A DNA stretch of 64,000 nt, taken from Selaginella moellendorffii (lineage: Eukaryota > Streptophyta > Lycopodiopsida > Selaginellales > Selaginellaceae). The notes under the pieces were generated by a model that searched no databases, was not told the origin of the DNA, and worked only from the letters and a program-made list of their open reading frames with translations. Shown piece by piece: positions 24,892-34,190 of the stretch (the first letter of the stretch is position 1; every line of letters begins with the position of its first letter). The position numbers were made by a program, and so were the translations under genes. The DNA is taken from the NCBI RefSeq assembly GCF_000143415.4, contig NW_003314263.1:1534024-1598023 (forward strand), given 5' to 3'.

Positions 24892-26038
24892 TGTAAGCCA
24901 CAAATTTTTCCTTTCCAATTTGCCAGCTTACCTCGTCTATCCGTCCAACACTGCCTTGGCTTTTGCTAAGTCCCCTCGCCAAGGTTCTTGCCTATGGTAC
25001 CAGCTCCTACTTGGTTTCAGCTACTCACTACACGAGCAACGGGGTGTTAGCCATCCTTCCACGGATTCCCAAATCACTCCCAATCCCCCTCCCCGGGTTA
25101 GACTGGACTTAAGGTTCGGCTACACTCCCCGCAAGCACAAGCAGCCAAGCACACCAAGCTTCCAGGTTCCTAACATCCTTTGGTACCACAAGACTTGATC
25201 ATGGGACCCTCTAAATCCCAAGTCTTGAGTGCAACACTTGCTTCGGGATGCCGGGGCGAAACACCGTGGCCTAGCGGCCCGGTATGGGTACCTCTCGCCC
25301 CCCACTTCCATCCCGAAGGAAGGCCCAAGCCCCTAGGAAGGGCGAGGACCAATGAGCCGCATGGTACTCAAGTGGGGCACCACTCCACATGAGCCGGGAG
25401 CACCGCCATCGGTTTCCCTTTCGGGAGTGGGAGTTGCTCTTGAGCACTTCCTTGGATGGCCCCTCCGGCACCAGCCAAGTCCATGCTCACTCCCACCCAA
25501 GGCCCCTCGGTCCCAGTCTCAACCTCAAGTCGGTTTGGAAGCCCAACTGGAGAGTCCCTTCAAAACTGGTTCCTGGACCTCACTATCCCTACTATACTTT
25601 TGGAACCCCCTGCAGCCCCCCCCCCTTGGGAGACGCACGCTTTGGGCTTTCACCCCTTGACCCGTATTAGTATTTGGACTTAGTCTCTGGCTCGATCTCG
25701 GACCCGATTTCGGATCCGACTTCGGATTCGGGTTCGGACTCGATCACGGACTCGATCTTGGACCCGATCTCGGACCCGACTTCGGACTCGACCTCGGACT
25801 CGGTCTCGGACCCGATTTCGGATCCGGACTCCGTCTCGAACTCGGTCTCGAACTCGGATTCGAACTCGGTCCCCGAGTCGGTCTCGGACTCGATTCCGGA
25901 CTCTATCTCGAACTCGGTCCTAGAGTCGGTCTTGGACTCGATCCTCAACTTGGTCCCATCCGATAAACTCTTTGTCATTTCGGTCAAGCTTTTGGGGATC
26001 CTTTAGCCTACGACATCTCGGAGAGTCGGTTCTTTACA
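24892..26038 (-). repeat. 3' LTR of C1
   Basis: TGTAAGCCACAAAT...GTTCTTTACA, containing an imperfect CTCGGACCCGAT/CTCGAACTCGGT minisatellite at about 25674-25950. Confidence 0.95.
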
Positions 26039-26052
26039 ACTCCACCACCCAT
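26039..26052 (-). promoter_or_regulatory. polypurine tract of C1
   Basis: Minus strand reads ATGGGTGGTGGAGT directly before the 3' LTR. The same tract precedes the 3' LTR of C2 (44527-44540) and of the LARD family. Confidence 0.8.
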
Positions 26053-26229
26053 AGAAGAAGTTCGATGCCCACATCGAACGTCTCGTTTTATCCTACGACT
26101 GGTTGTCCATGTCTCCGGGGGCATCCCCCCACTTAGCAGTGTGCCTAAGTTAGCCTCCCCGGCCAAGAGCCCATGACAACGGAATATAGGTGTCCCTATA
26201 CTCCTCACTTCACCACGCCCTAGTATAGG

Positions 26230-26304
26230 GTCGGGACTTGAACCCAGCCTTGCTTTACTAGGGGGTTGGGACTCGAACCCAACCTCCGTAGAATACGTCT
26301 ACGG
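26230..26304 (-). other. hairpin plus tandem T-arm-like module of C1 3' region
   Basis: Minus strand: a perfect 7-bp hairpin CCGTAGA/TCTACGG (26304-26286), then GTTGGGTTCGAGTCCCAAC (26283-26265), then GCTGGGTTCAAGTCCCGAC (26248-26230). Both arms have the 7-nt TTCGAGT-type loop of a tRNA T arm. No complete tRNA cloverleaf is present. Confidence 0.6.
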
Positions 26305-26441
26305 ATTCGACATCCCCGCGGGGAGTCGGGCGTAGTGCCCTACGCCTGGTCGACCTATCCAACCCATGCTAATTAGCTTACCTTTGGCGCGCCTTCGGGT
26401 CCCAACATATGCCACTTGCTCAACTTTGCAAATTGATATTT

Positions 26442-27646
26442 TTAATTGAATTTTGCATAAGTACATAGAGTTCTGCCTTGCAGAAATTCCTCCACTAGAT
26501 CTCGCGCATTCGCTAGGTTTTCCTCCGGTTCCCATGTTGCTTCGCAGTGTGGAAATCCTTTCCACTTCACATGGAACTCTCTCACCTCGCGTCCTTGTCG
26601 CTTGCTCTTGTGCGCATTGAGGATGGCTTCGACTTCGTATTCCTCTTCCCCTTGGATAACCTCAGGTAAAGGTCTCACTTGGTCCTTGCGAAGCGGATCC
26701 TCAAAGTACGGCTTGAGTAAGTTCACGTGGAACACTGGGTGCATCTTCCCCATCTCTCGAGGAAGTCGGAGTCGGTAAGCCACTTTACCGATTCGTGCCT
26801 CAATCTCGTAAGGCCCCGCGAACTTGCTTAAGGAACTCAAGATCAATTCATTTACAGGAATACATGCATCTTTACCTTTGGGTCAACTTTCGGCTGATCC
26901 CACTTGGTAGTCTGAAGTTCTTGGTGTTCAGCCACACCTTCTCCCCAGCTTGGAACTCTACATCCCGACGCTTCTGGTTCGCGTATTTGGTTTGCCTTTG
27001 TTGAGCCCGTTCCAAGGAATCCCTCACTAGATTCCAAATGCTGAGTCTTTCTGCCATGAATGCCTCCACTGCGGGCAACTCTCCATGATACTTGGCCACG
27101 CCGAGTTCCACAGGACCTTCAATAGCTCGCCCATTGATGACTTCCCATGGACTCACCCCGATACTCGAATGTGGTGAGTTGTTATAACACATTTCCGCAA
27201 GTCCCAAATGACTTACCCAATCGGTCTGGTCTCCCGAGACATAGCATCGCAAATAATCCTCCAGCTGCCTATTCACCCTTTCCGTTTGGCCGTCTGTCAA
27301 GAAGTGTTAGGGCCAACAACTTGACTCAATACCCCATACCTGTCTGTGGGTGATAGGCTGTGCTGAATTTCAACTTGGTGCGATACTGTTCCAGGAGAGT
27401 CCTCCAGAACCTACTGGTGAAGATCTTATCTCGATCTGAGATGATCTCTTCCGGTCTTCCCCGCACTCGAACCACTTGTTCGAAGAACAGCTTTGCCACA
27501 CCTTCCGCATCCACCTCTGTTGTGGTGGGTATGAAGTGTGCCATTTTCGAAAATCGGTCCACCACCACGAATATCGCATCAAACCCCTCGCTTGGGGGGA
27601 GTCCCGTGATGAAGTCCATCGTAAGACATTTCCACGGACGAGGATG
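26442..27646 (-). CDS. C1 distal pol: integrase core and chromodomain (split by two mini-introns)
   Basis: Segments 27646-27340, 27293-26876 and 26826-26442. The first carries [15 protein letters not shown] and [12 protein letters not shown] (first Asp) and [11 protein letters not shown] (second Asp). It stops inside a 46-nt GT-AG interval. Joining to 27293 restores [13 protein letters not shown], which supplies the catalytic Glu. The next segment runs to [13 protein letters not shown] 49-nt GT-AG interval then joins to [14 protein letters not shown], and a chromodomain ([20 protein letters not shown]) ends the protein. Each interval contains an in-frame stop. The segment is one frame out from the gag-pol frame upstream. 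Integrase inserts element cDNA; the chromodomain directs it to marked chromatin. Confidence 0.8.
26827..26875 (-). other. putative 49-nt intron in C1 pol
   Basis: Starts GTAAAGATG, ends TTCCTTAAG, has an in-frame TAA when read through, and is retained at 43703-43751 in C2 with the same length. Removal gives [13 protein letters not shown]. Confidence 0.65.
27294..27339 (-). other. putative 46-nt intron in C1 integrase
   Basis: Starts GTATGGGG, ends CTTGACAG, with a CCCTAACAC branch-site-like motif about 14 nt before the acceptor. Read through, it brings a stop. Removal restores the [12 protein letters not shown] signature exactly. Present at 43239-43284 in C2 with the same length. Confidence 0.75.
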
Positions 27647-30600
27647 CTTTGCAACAAGCCCCCACTAGCCTTGGTCACGGTTTTTACCTGCTGACATGTT
27701 GGACATGTCTTTACATAGTCTTGGACGTCCTTAGCCATATCTGGCCAATGGTACTTCCTTTTGAGTAAGCCCATCGTCTTGGGCACTCCACCGTGTCCCG
27801 CAAGAGGTCCGTCATGACACTCTTCTAAGGCCACCTTCCTTAGTTCCCCTTCTGGAACATACACCCTCGTTTGCTTGTAATAAATGAGTCCGTTGCGTTC
27901 TGCATAGCCCGTTTTCTCTTCCGTTGGCAGCTCACCTCTCTGGTGAGCTTCCCGCGCCTCTAGATTCCTCAGCAACACTTCCTGTGCTAGACCATCGTTC
28001 TCATATGCTGTCCGCACATCGTCCCAGAAGGTTGCTGTTGCACTGGATATTGCCAACTTCAAGCTCGCTTTTCGACTTAGCACATCCGCCACGATGTTGC
28101 TCTTCCCAGGCTTGTACAGAATTTCGCAATCAAACTCGGCCAAGGCATTGGCCCATCGACCTTGTTTCCCTCTTAGGTCGGGCTGTGACAAGAAGTGTTT
28201 CGTTGCCACATTATCCGTGTAAACCTTGAAGTGTCTCCCAAGGTAGTGTCGCCACTCCTTGAGTGCCTTGACCACCGCAAACAATTCCTTCTCGTGGGCA
28301 GGCCACTTCCGTTGAGCCTTGTCCAGCTTCTTCGAGAAGAACGCTACCGGATGGTTGTCTTGCTTCAGAACTGCGCCCAACGCAAAGTCCGAAGCATCCG
28401 TTTCTACCTCAAAGTCCTTACCAAAGTCTGGCAATGCCAATACGGGAGCCTTCCTCAACTTCCCTTTGAGGTGGACGAATGCCGCCTCGCATTCTGCTGT
28501 CCACACCATCTTCCCTTTTCCTGTTTGGTCCGTTAAGGGCAGGGCTACTCTCAAATAGTGTCTGATAAACTTTCGATAGTAGTTGCATAGCCCCAGGAAT
28601 GCCCTCAACTCATGTACATTCGATGGTCGCTCCCAATCCTGGATCGCTTGGACCTTCTCCGGGTCCATCTTGAGCCCGTCCTGGCCCACCACATGCCCGA
28701 GAAACTTTACCTCTTGTTGAGCAAAGTCACATTTGCTCTCTTTAGCATACAGTTTGTGTTCCCTTAGTTTCTCAAACACCTTCGCCAAGTGTTCGGCATG
28801 CTCCTCTAGTGTCTCGCTATAGATCAGGATGTCGTCAATATAGACGACCACGAAGTGATCCAGATAGGGTACAAAGATGTGGTTCATCAACGCCGAAAAC
28901 GTTGCCGGCGCATTGCATAGCCCAAAGGGCATCACCAGAAACTCAAAGCTCCCATACCTCGTTCGACAGGTTGTCTTCTCGACATCTGCCTCAGCTACCC
29001 TGATCTGGTAGTATCCTGACCTTAGGTCAATCCTCGAGAAGTATTTTGCCTTTCCCAAAATATCAAACAGGTCCTCGATCCTTGGCAAAGGGTACTTGTT
29101 CTTTTTGGTATACTTGTTGAGCAACCGGTAGTCTATGCACATGCGCATAGATCCATCTTTCTTTTTCACAAATAGCACCGGCGCCCCATACGGCGACTTG
29201 CTCAACCTAACATACCCTTTGTCCACCAACTCCTCTAGTTGGCTCTTGAGCTCCTTGAGTTCTTTTTCGTTCAATCGATAAGGTGGACGAACCACCGCCT
29301 CAGCACCCTCGACTAGCTCAATCTTATGTTCTATCGGTCGTGCGGGGGGCAACCCTGCCGGTAGCTCCTCCGGCATCATATCCTGGACTTGGTCCAGCAC
29401 CTGCTGGATCACTAAAGGTACTTCTTCCGTTCTTGTCTTTTTGTCACTCTTCACCGAGAGTAAGCACAAAAAGGCTGCCTTAGTTCCTTTAGTGAGTTGT
29501 CCTCTCGTGGACACCAGGTTTAAGCATGACTCTTTGGCCTTGCTTTGCCCTACCTTTAGATCCTGGGCCTCCACCCTAGATCTTCTTCCTTGGGCATTCG
29601 CCAATACCACAAGGTTCCTACCTTGTCCATGCAGGGCTACCATGAACCGATTAAACCAATCCATTCCGAAGATCACGTCAAATCCCGCCATGTCCAAGAC
29701 GGTGAAATCCATGTCCACTTTCCATGTCCCCACTTCGACTCTCTCTTGTCGAAGTACCTCATCGGTGCTTTGGCTACCTTGAACAAACTCTATAGTCCTT
29801 GGTTCGCCTAGCCGCTGCACCGTTAGTCCGGCTTGCCGGACTATGTCTGCAGCCACAAAATTATCTGAAGCACCCGTGTCAATAAGGATCTTAACAAAGC
29901 TACCTCCGAGCTTCCCTCGGAGGGCTAGTAGATGTCGCGAACGACTCTCTACCAAAGTTGCTCGTGTAATGAGTAACTTTGAGTTAGGAACTGGATCACA
30001 TACCTCATTTTGGACTTCACCCGACTTGATGGCCATATTGGCTCTGGCCTTCTTCGGGTAGGGACATTCCCTCGAAAAGTGTCCCGCTTCACCGCAGTTG
30101 TAGCATACGTTGTTTCCCACGCTGCTATATGACTTGACCTTCTTATCCGTGGGTTTGTCTCTTTTCGCTTGACTCCCCCACGTACTTGCTCGCTGGCCAA
30201 CGGATTTGCCTTTCCGGAATCCCGAGGACTCATTCTTAGAGAAACTCTTCTTGAATTTCCCCCTGCTATATGTTCCCCTCGGTTTGGCCCCTTTGTGAAA
30301 CATGGATCCCGACCCCGTCGTGTTCCCCTTTTGCAGGTTATCGTTGAAGTGCACCTTGATGGCCGCATCCAACGCTTCCTTATAGTTGGTCGGGTTCCAG
30401 CGCATCACCTCACCGCGAGCCCAGGTTTGCAAACCTGATATAAAGGCATGGAACGCATCCATATCCCCCATGTCCGTGACAAGTATCCTCTTTGCCATGA
30501 ACCCATTCACATATTCCTGGATGGTTCCAGTCTGCTTCAGCCTACTCAGCTCATCTCTCAGATGCAGAGTGGCATTCGGAGGAACATATGTCGCGCGGAT

Positions 30601-31203
30601 CCTCGCCTTCATAATGTCCCAGGTGGCCACCGGTCCTTCGTTGGCCTCCGTTGTTCTCCACCAAGACTTGGCATTATCTGCCAAGTATGGTTTTGCACAT
30701 GGGACCTTCTCCGAGCTCGGTAACAGTAACGCTCGGAAGTAGTCCTCCATATCGTAAAACCAATCCTCCACAACCTTATAGTCGTTCACTCCCTTGAACG
30801 CCGGTGGGGGCTTTGGTTTGTACTTGGGAACTGCCTGAGGGACTGATTCTACTTCAGTCTGTTCGACCTTGTCTGGTTTTGCCTCAGTCCCTGCCGAAGG
30901 GTCCGCACCTTCTGCGCTGCCTTCATCCGCAGTCTTTCGCTTTTTCTTCCGCTTCTCGTCACGCTTTAACTTGCGTACGAGAGTCTCCAGCAGGGCATTG
31001 GTCTGTGCCAATTGTCCTTCTAGCACGTCCAATCGAGCCTTGGACGACCGAACCTCGCCACCGGACTCCTGTTTGGAAGTTTCCTCACTAGAGTCCTCCT
31101 CATGCAAGGATTCCTCATCCATAGCCTCTTGTTCAACTGGAGGCTCCAGCTCCGGCGGAGGTTCCGTCTCCGCCTGGGTTCGCTTACGCCCTGCCCTTGC
31201 CAT
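27370..31203 (-). CDS. C1 gag-pol polyprotein (gag, protease, RT, RNase H, integrase zinc finger)
   Basis: A single 1,277-codon frame. Residues 1-120 are acidic/basic with a coiled-coil-like stretch at 55-90. The gag core is about 140-290 ([13 protein letters not shown]). The CCHC zinc knuckle is at 367-380 ([14 protein letters not shown]). Aspartic protease DTGA is at 442-445, with FGMDWF at 512-517. RT spans about 615-850 with the active site YIDD at 788-791. RNase H begins near TDASDFALG (935-943). The integrase HHCC finger has H1130, H1137, C1167 and C1170. Homology to integrase stops after GGLLQ at residue 1185 (nt 27648); the last 92 codons are out of frame. Gag and pol are fused in one frame with no stop between them. 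In chromoviruses such a product is cleaved by its own protease in cytoplasmic particles. Confidence 0.93.
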   Translation of the reverse strand: MARAGRKRTQAETEPPPELEPPVEQEAMDEESLHEEDSSEETSKQESGGEVRSSKARLDVLEGQLAQTNALLETLVRKLKRDEKRKKKRKTADEGSAEGADPSAGTEAKPDKVEQTEVESVPQAVPKYKPKPPPAFKGVNDYKVVEDWFYDMEDYFRALLLPSSEKVPCAKPYLADNAKSWWRTTEANEGPVATWDIMKARIRATYVPPNATLHLRDELSRLKQTGTIQEYVNGFMAKRILVTDMGDMDAFHAFISGLQTWARGEVMRWNPTNYKEALDAAIKVHFNDNLQKGNTTGSGSMFHKGAKPRGTYSRGKFKKSFSKNESSGFRKGKSVGQRASTWGSQAKRDKPTDKKVKSYSSVGNNVCYNCGEAGHFSRECPYPKKARANMAIKSGEVQNEVCDPVPNSKLLITRATLVESRSRHLLALRGKLGGSFVKILIDTGASDNFVAADIVRQAGLTVQRLGEPRTIEFVQGSQSTDEVLRQERVEVGTWKVDMDFTVLDMAGFDVIFGMDWFNRFMVALHGQGRNLVVLANAQGRRSRVEAQDLKVGQSKAKESCLNLVSTRGQLTKGTKAAFLCLLSVKSDKKTRTEEVPLVIQQVLDQVQDMMPEELPAGLPPARPIEHKIELVEGAEAVVRPPYRLNEKELKELKSQLEELVDKGYVRLSKSPYGAPVLFVKKKDGSMRMCIDYRLLNKYTKKNKYPLPRIEDLFDILGKAKYFSRIDLRSGYYQIRVAEADVEKTTCRTRYGSFEFLVMPFGLCNAPATFSALMNHIFVPYLDHFVVVYIDDILIYSETLEEHAEHLAKVFEKLREHKLYAKESKCDFAQQEVKFLGHVVGQDGLKMDPEKVQAIQDWERPSNVHELRAFLGLCNYYRKFIRHYLRVALPLTDQTGKGKMVWTAECEAAFVHLKGKLRKAPVLALPDFGKDFEVETDASDFALGAVLKQDNHPVAFFSKKLDKAQRKWPAHEKELFAVVKALKEWRHYLGRHFKVYTDNVATKHFLSQPDLRGKQGRWANALAEFDCEILYKPGKSNIVADVLSRKASLKLAISSATATFWDDVRTAYENDGLAQEVLLRNLEAREAHQRGELPTEEKTGYAERNGLIYYKQTRVYVPEGELRKVALEECHDGPLAGHGGVPKTMGLLKRKYHWPDMAKDVQDYVKTCPTCQQVKTVTKASGGLLQSILVRGNVLRWTSSRDSPQARGLMRYSWWWTDFRKWHTSYPPQQRWMRKVWQSCSSNKWFECGEDRKRSSQIEIRSSPVGSGGLSWNSIAPS

Positions 31204-31247
31204 CTCCCAGCAATCCGCCTCTATCCTTCGCTAGAACTGAGATAAAG

Positions 31248-31259
31248 GCTCTGATACCA
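31248..31259 (-). promoter_or_regulatory. C1 primer binding site
   Basis: Minus strand TGGTATCAGAGC, complementary to the 3' end of plant initiator-Met tRNA. In C2 this site directly follows the 5' LTR; here it is separated from the C1 5' LTR by captured TRIM-1 sequence. Confidence 0.85.
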
Positions 31260-31691
31260 AATGTAAACGCCTGAGTTTGGACTTCCCGGGAGGTCACCCA
31301 GTGATACCAAATGTAAACGCCTGAGTTTGGACTTCCCGGGAGGTCACCCAGCCCAGTACTATTTAAACCCAAGGACGCTTAACTCCAACTATCCCAAGAC
31401 CCTTAACCGATTGGAAAAGGGGGTGCACTCTTGTTCATGGGCCCTTTCCCTCTATATTTGAACCCCATGGACCGTCTCTCGAGTCGTTCCCTTTGGTTGC
31501 TTACAATCCACCACGCTTCCCTGCAAGTTCACACCCTCGTGAACGGAAGCTGAGAGCCGCTCTCTTGACACCCTACCCCTCGGGTCGAGCCCAGCGGGAG
31601 CAAACTGGACCAGCTAGATGTCAATCAACTTGTGGTGTGATTCCCTTAGCCAACCAACAGAGTCGGACCCGAGACCGCTCCGATACCAAAT
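31260..31691 (-). mobile_element. TRIM-1 LTR and internal region captured in the C1 leader
   Basis: Holds a 50-bp duplication of the primer-site/LTR junction (31252-31301, 31302-31351), a TRIM-1 LTR (31312-31505) and the TRIM-1 interior (31506-31690). The interior ends in its own primer-site complement GCTCCGATACCA at 31677-31688, which abuts the C1 LTR. Only one TRIM LTR is present and there is no TSD, so this is not a simple insertion. Confidence 0.8.
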
Positions 31692-32886
31692 TGTAAGCCA
31701 CAAATTTTTCTTTTCCAATTTGCCAGCTTACCTCGTCTATCCGTCCAACACTGCCTTGGCTTTTGCTAAGTCCCCTCGCCAAGGTTCTCGCCTATGGTAC
31801 CAGCTCCTACTTGGTTTCAGCTACTCACTGCACGAGCAACGGGGTGTTAGCCATCCTTCCACGGATTCCCAAATCACTCCCAATCCCCTTCCCCGGGTTA
31901 GACTGGACTTAAGGTTCGGCTACACTCCCCGCAAGCACAAGCAGCCAAGCACACCAAGCTTCCAAGTTCCTAACATCCCTTGGTACCACAAGACTTGATC
32001 ATGGGACCCTCTAAATCCCAAGTCTTGAGTGCAACACTTGCTTCGGGATGCCGGGGCGAAACACCGTGGCCTAGCGGCCCGGTATGGGTACCTCTCGCCC
32101 CCCACTTCCATCCCGAAGGAAGGCCCAAGCCCCTAGGAAGGGCGAGGACCAATGAGCCGCATGGTACTCAAGTGGGGCACCACTCCACATGAGCCGGGAG
32201 CACCGCCATCGGTTTCCCTTTCGGGAGTGGGAGCTGCTCTTGAGCACTTCCTTGGATGGCCCCTCCGGCACCAGCCAAGTCCATGCTCACTCCCACCCAA
32301 GGCCCCTCGGTCCCAGTCTCAACCTCAAGTCGGTTTGGAAGCCCAACTGGAGAGTCCCTTCAAAACTGGTTCCTGGACCTCACTATCCCTACTATACTTT
32401 TGGAACCCCCTGCAGCCCCCCCCCCTTAGGAGACGCACGCTTTGGGCTTTCACCCCTTGACCCGTATTAGTATTTGGACTTAGTCTCTGGCTCGATCTCG
32501 GACCCGATTTCGGATCCGACTTCGGATTCGGGTTCGGACTCGATCACGGACTCGATCTCGGACCCGATCTCGGACCCGACTTCGGACTCGACCTCGGACT
32601 CGGTCTCGGACCCGATTTTGGATCCGGACTCCGTCTCGAACTCGGTCTCGAACTCGGACTCGAACTCGGTCTCGAACTCGGACTCGAACTCGGTCTCGAA
32701 CTCGGACTCGAACTCGGTCCCCGAGTCGGTCTCGGACTCGATTCCGGACTCTATCTCGAACTCGGTCCTAGAGTCGGTCTTGGACTCGATCCTCGACTTG
32801 GTCCCATCCGATAAACTCTTTGTCATTTCGGTCAAGCTTTTGGGGATCCTTTAGCCTACGACATCTCGGGGAGTCGGTTCTTTACA
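31692..32886 (-). repeat. 5' LTR of C1
   Basis: TGTAAGCCACAAAT...GTTCTTTACA. Compared with the other LTR it has two extra 24-bp minisatellite units near 32660-32710. Confidence 0.95.
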
Positions 32887-32891
32887 GAAGG

Positions 32892-34190
32892 CTTGGGTAG
32901 CTACCTTCTACCCGTTTAACCAATTATTTTGCACCTCTTGCTTAGTTGTCAAGTCCTACAACTCATTGCTGGTGCTTCCACACCTCCATCATTATCTAGA
33001 TCACCACACTCCAACTGCATGCTCTGCAGCTTAGGCTATGCCATTCCCATTTCCATTGGGATTCCTTTGGCAAGGGGTTCTCCTGAACCCAGCAACATAG
33101 CCTCAAGGTATCACACCTTGACACATTTGGTGTCTCCACACCATCGGCTCCACGAGCCTACCTCTATGACACTTTTTCTTTGTGTCTAAGTCTTTGCCAA
33201 GACCAATACCACACTTTCTCATACCAACCATCCGTTAGCACTGCACCATAGAGGTCACACACAAATTTGTTTCAAAGTTGTTTTCTTTTTGGGAACACCC
33301 TTCCCACGACTTTAGCATGGCACATTTTACCATCAATGAGATACCCTCTGTTCTCATCCTTGGATCCTATGATCCCCGCCTTCCTTTGTGGGGTACCACA
33401 CACTTCAGTCCAAATGCTTCCATCAGTCCTTTAGGACCATTCCTTGAATCTACTTGAGTCATCCAGCAGTTTTGGACTTGGTTAATCCACAGACCCGTAA
33501 GGTCCTACTTGTCAGGCACTAGCTCACTGGAATACACTTCTTGCATTCATGTCCTCACTCACAAGAACTATTTTCATAAGTGTTACTCTGACATTTGATT
33601 TTGTTCTCTGGGGCAACCTTTGCCCCTTAGGACTACTTGTCCATGTGATGAGAATACCAACTCATCTCTAAGTACACCCCCCAACTCCTTGGGTTGTTCC
33701 AGCATTTATTAAAGGTAGCCTTGGCTACCATTTCAAGGACTTGAGCCCTCTTCCGTATTTGACTTCCCACAGTCATTACTTTTGGTCTCACATTCATGAG
33801 CACCAACCTCAACTATATGAGGATAATCTTGTGACTCCTTTATTGCTTTGGAGTCTTTATCTTTCCCGTGATCCCAACTATAGTTGTTTATCACAACTAC
33901 ATTAGCCCGTTTGTTGCTTCAAACACTCATTTGGATCACATCCTCAGCTCTCTAAGGAAACCTTATACTGTTCCCAAGATCCCAAAGTCATTCCATTATT
34001 GGCCCCTTTTCTATCCACCACATTGTGCCGAAGTTCACGCATGAACTTGAGTGGAGAGCCATGTCCTTTCGACATGCTACTCCTCAAGGATAAGCCCACT
34101 CTTAGGACTTTCCGATGCCAACATCAATGGTGATATACTTGAGCACCTGTCCAATAAAAGTTAGACTAAGGAACAGCTCCGATACCATGT
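32892..34190 (-). other. LARD internal non-coding DNA (5' part)
   Basis: Resumes LARD element B after the C1 TSD. No coding motif is seen. It ends GCTCCGATACCATGT, the primer-site complement, before the right LTR. Confidence 0.7.

Larger units (their letters stand above)
24892..32886 (-). mobile_element. chromovirus (Ty3/gypsy) C1, youngest full copy
   Basis: 7,995 bp. LTRs 24892-26038 (1,147 bp) and 31692-32886 (1,195 bp), TSD GAAGG at 24887-24891 and 32887-32891. The two LTRs differ by roughly a dozen transitions by eye plus a 48-bp minisatellite gain in the right one, so insertion is fairly recent. Gag-pol is open through RNase H and the integrase zinc finger. The distal pol is split by a frame break and two mini-introns. 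The 5' leader has captured TRIM-1 sequence. The polypurine tract lies at 26039-26052. A C-terminal chromodomain makes it a chromovirus; the clade is not assigned. Confidence 0.95.

Noticed and set aside
26210-26330. Complete tRNA genes in the retrotransposon 3' region
   Set aside because: T-arm and anticodon-arm-like hairpins are present but no acceptor stem pairs and position 33 is not T; reported as a T-arm-like module instead.
31260-31691. Simple nested TRIM insertion in C1
   Set aside because: Only one TRIM LTR and no TSD; both borders coincide with primer sites, so a recombined leader explains it better.
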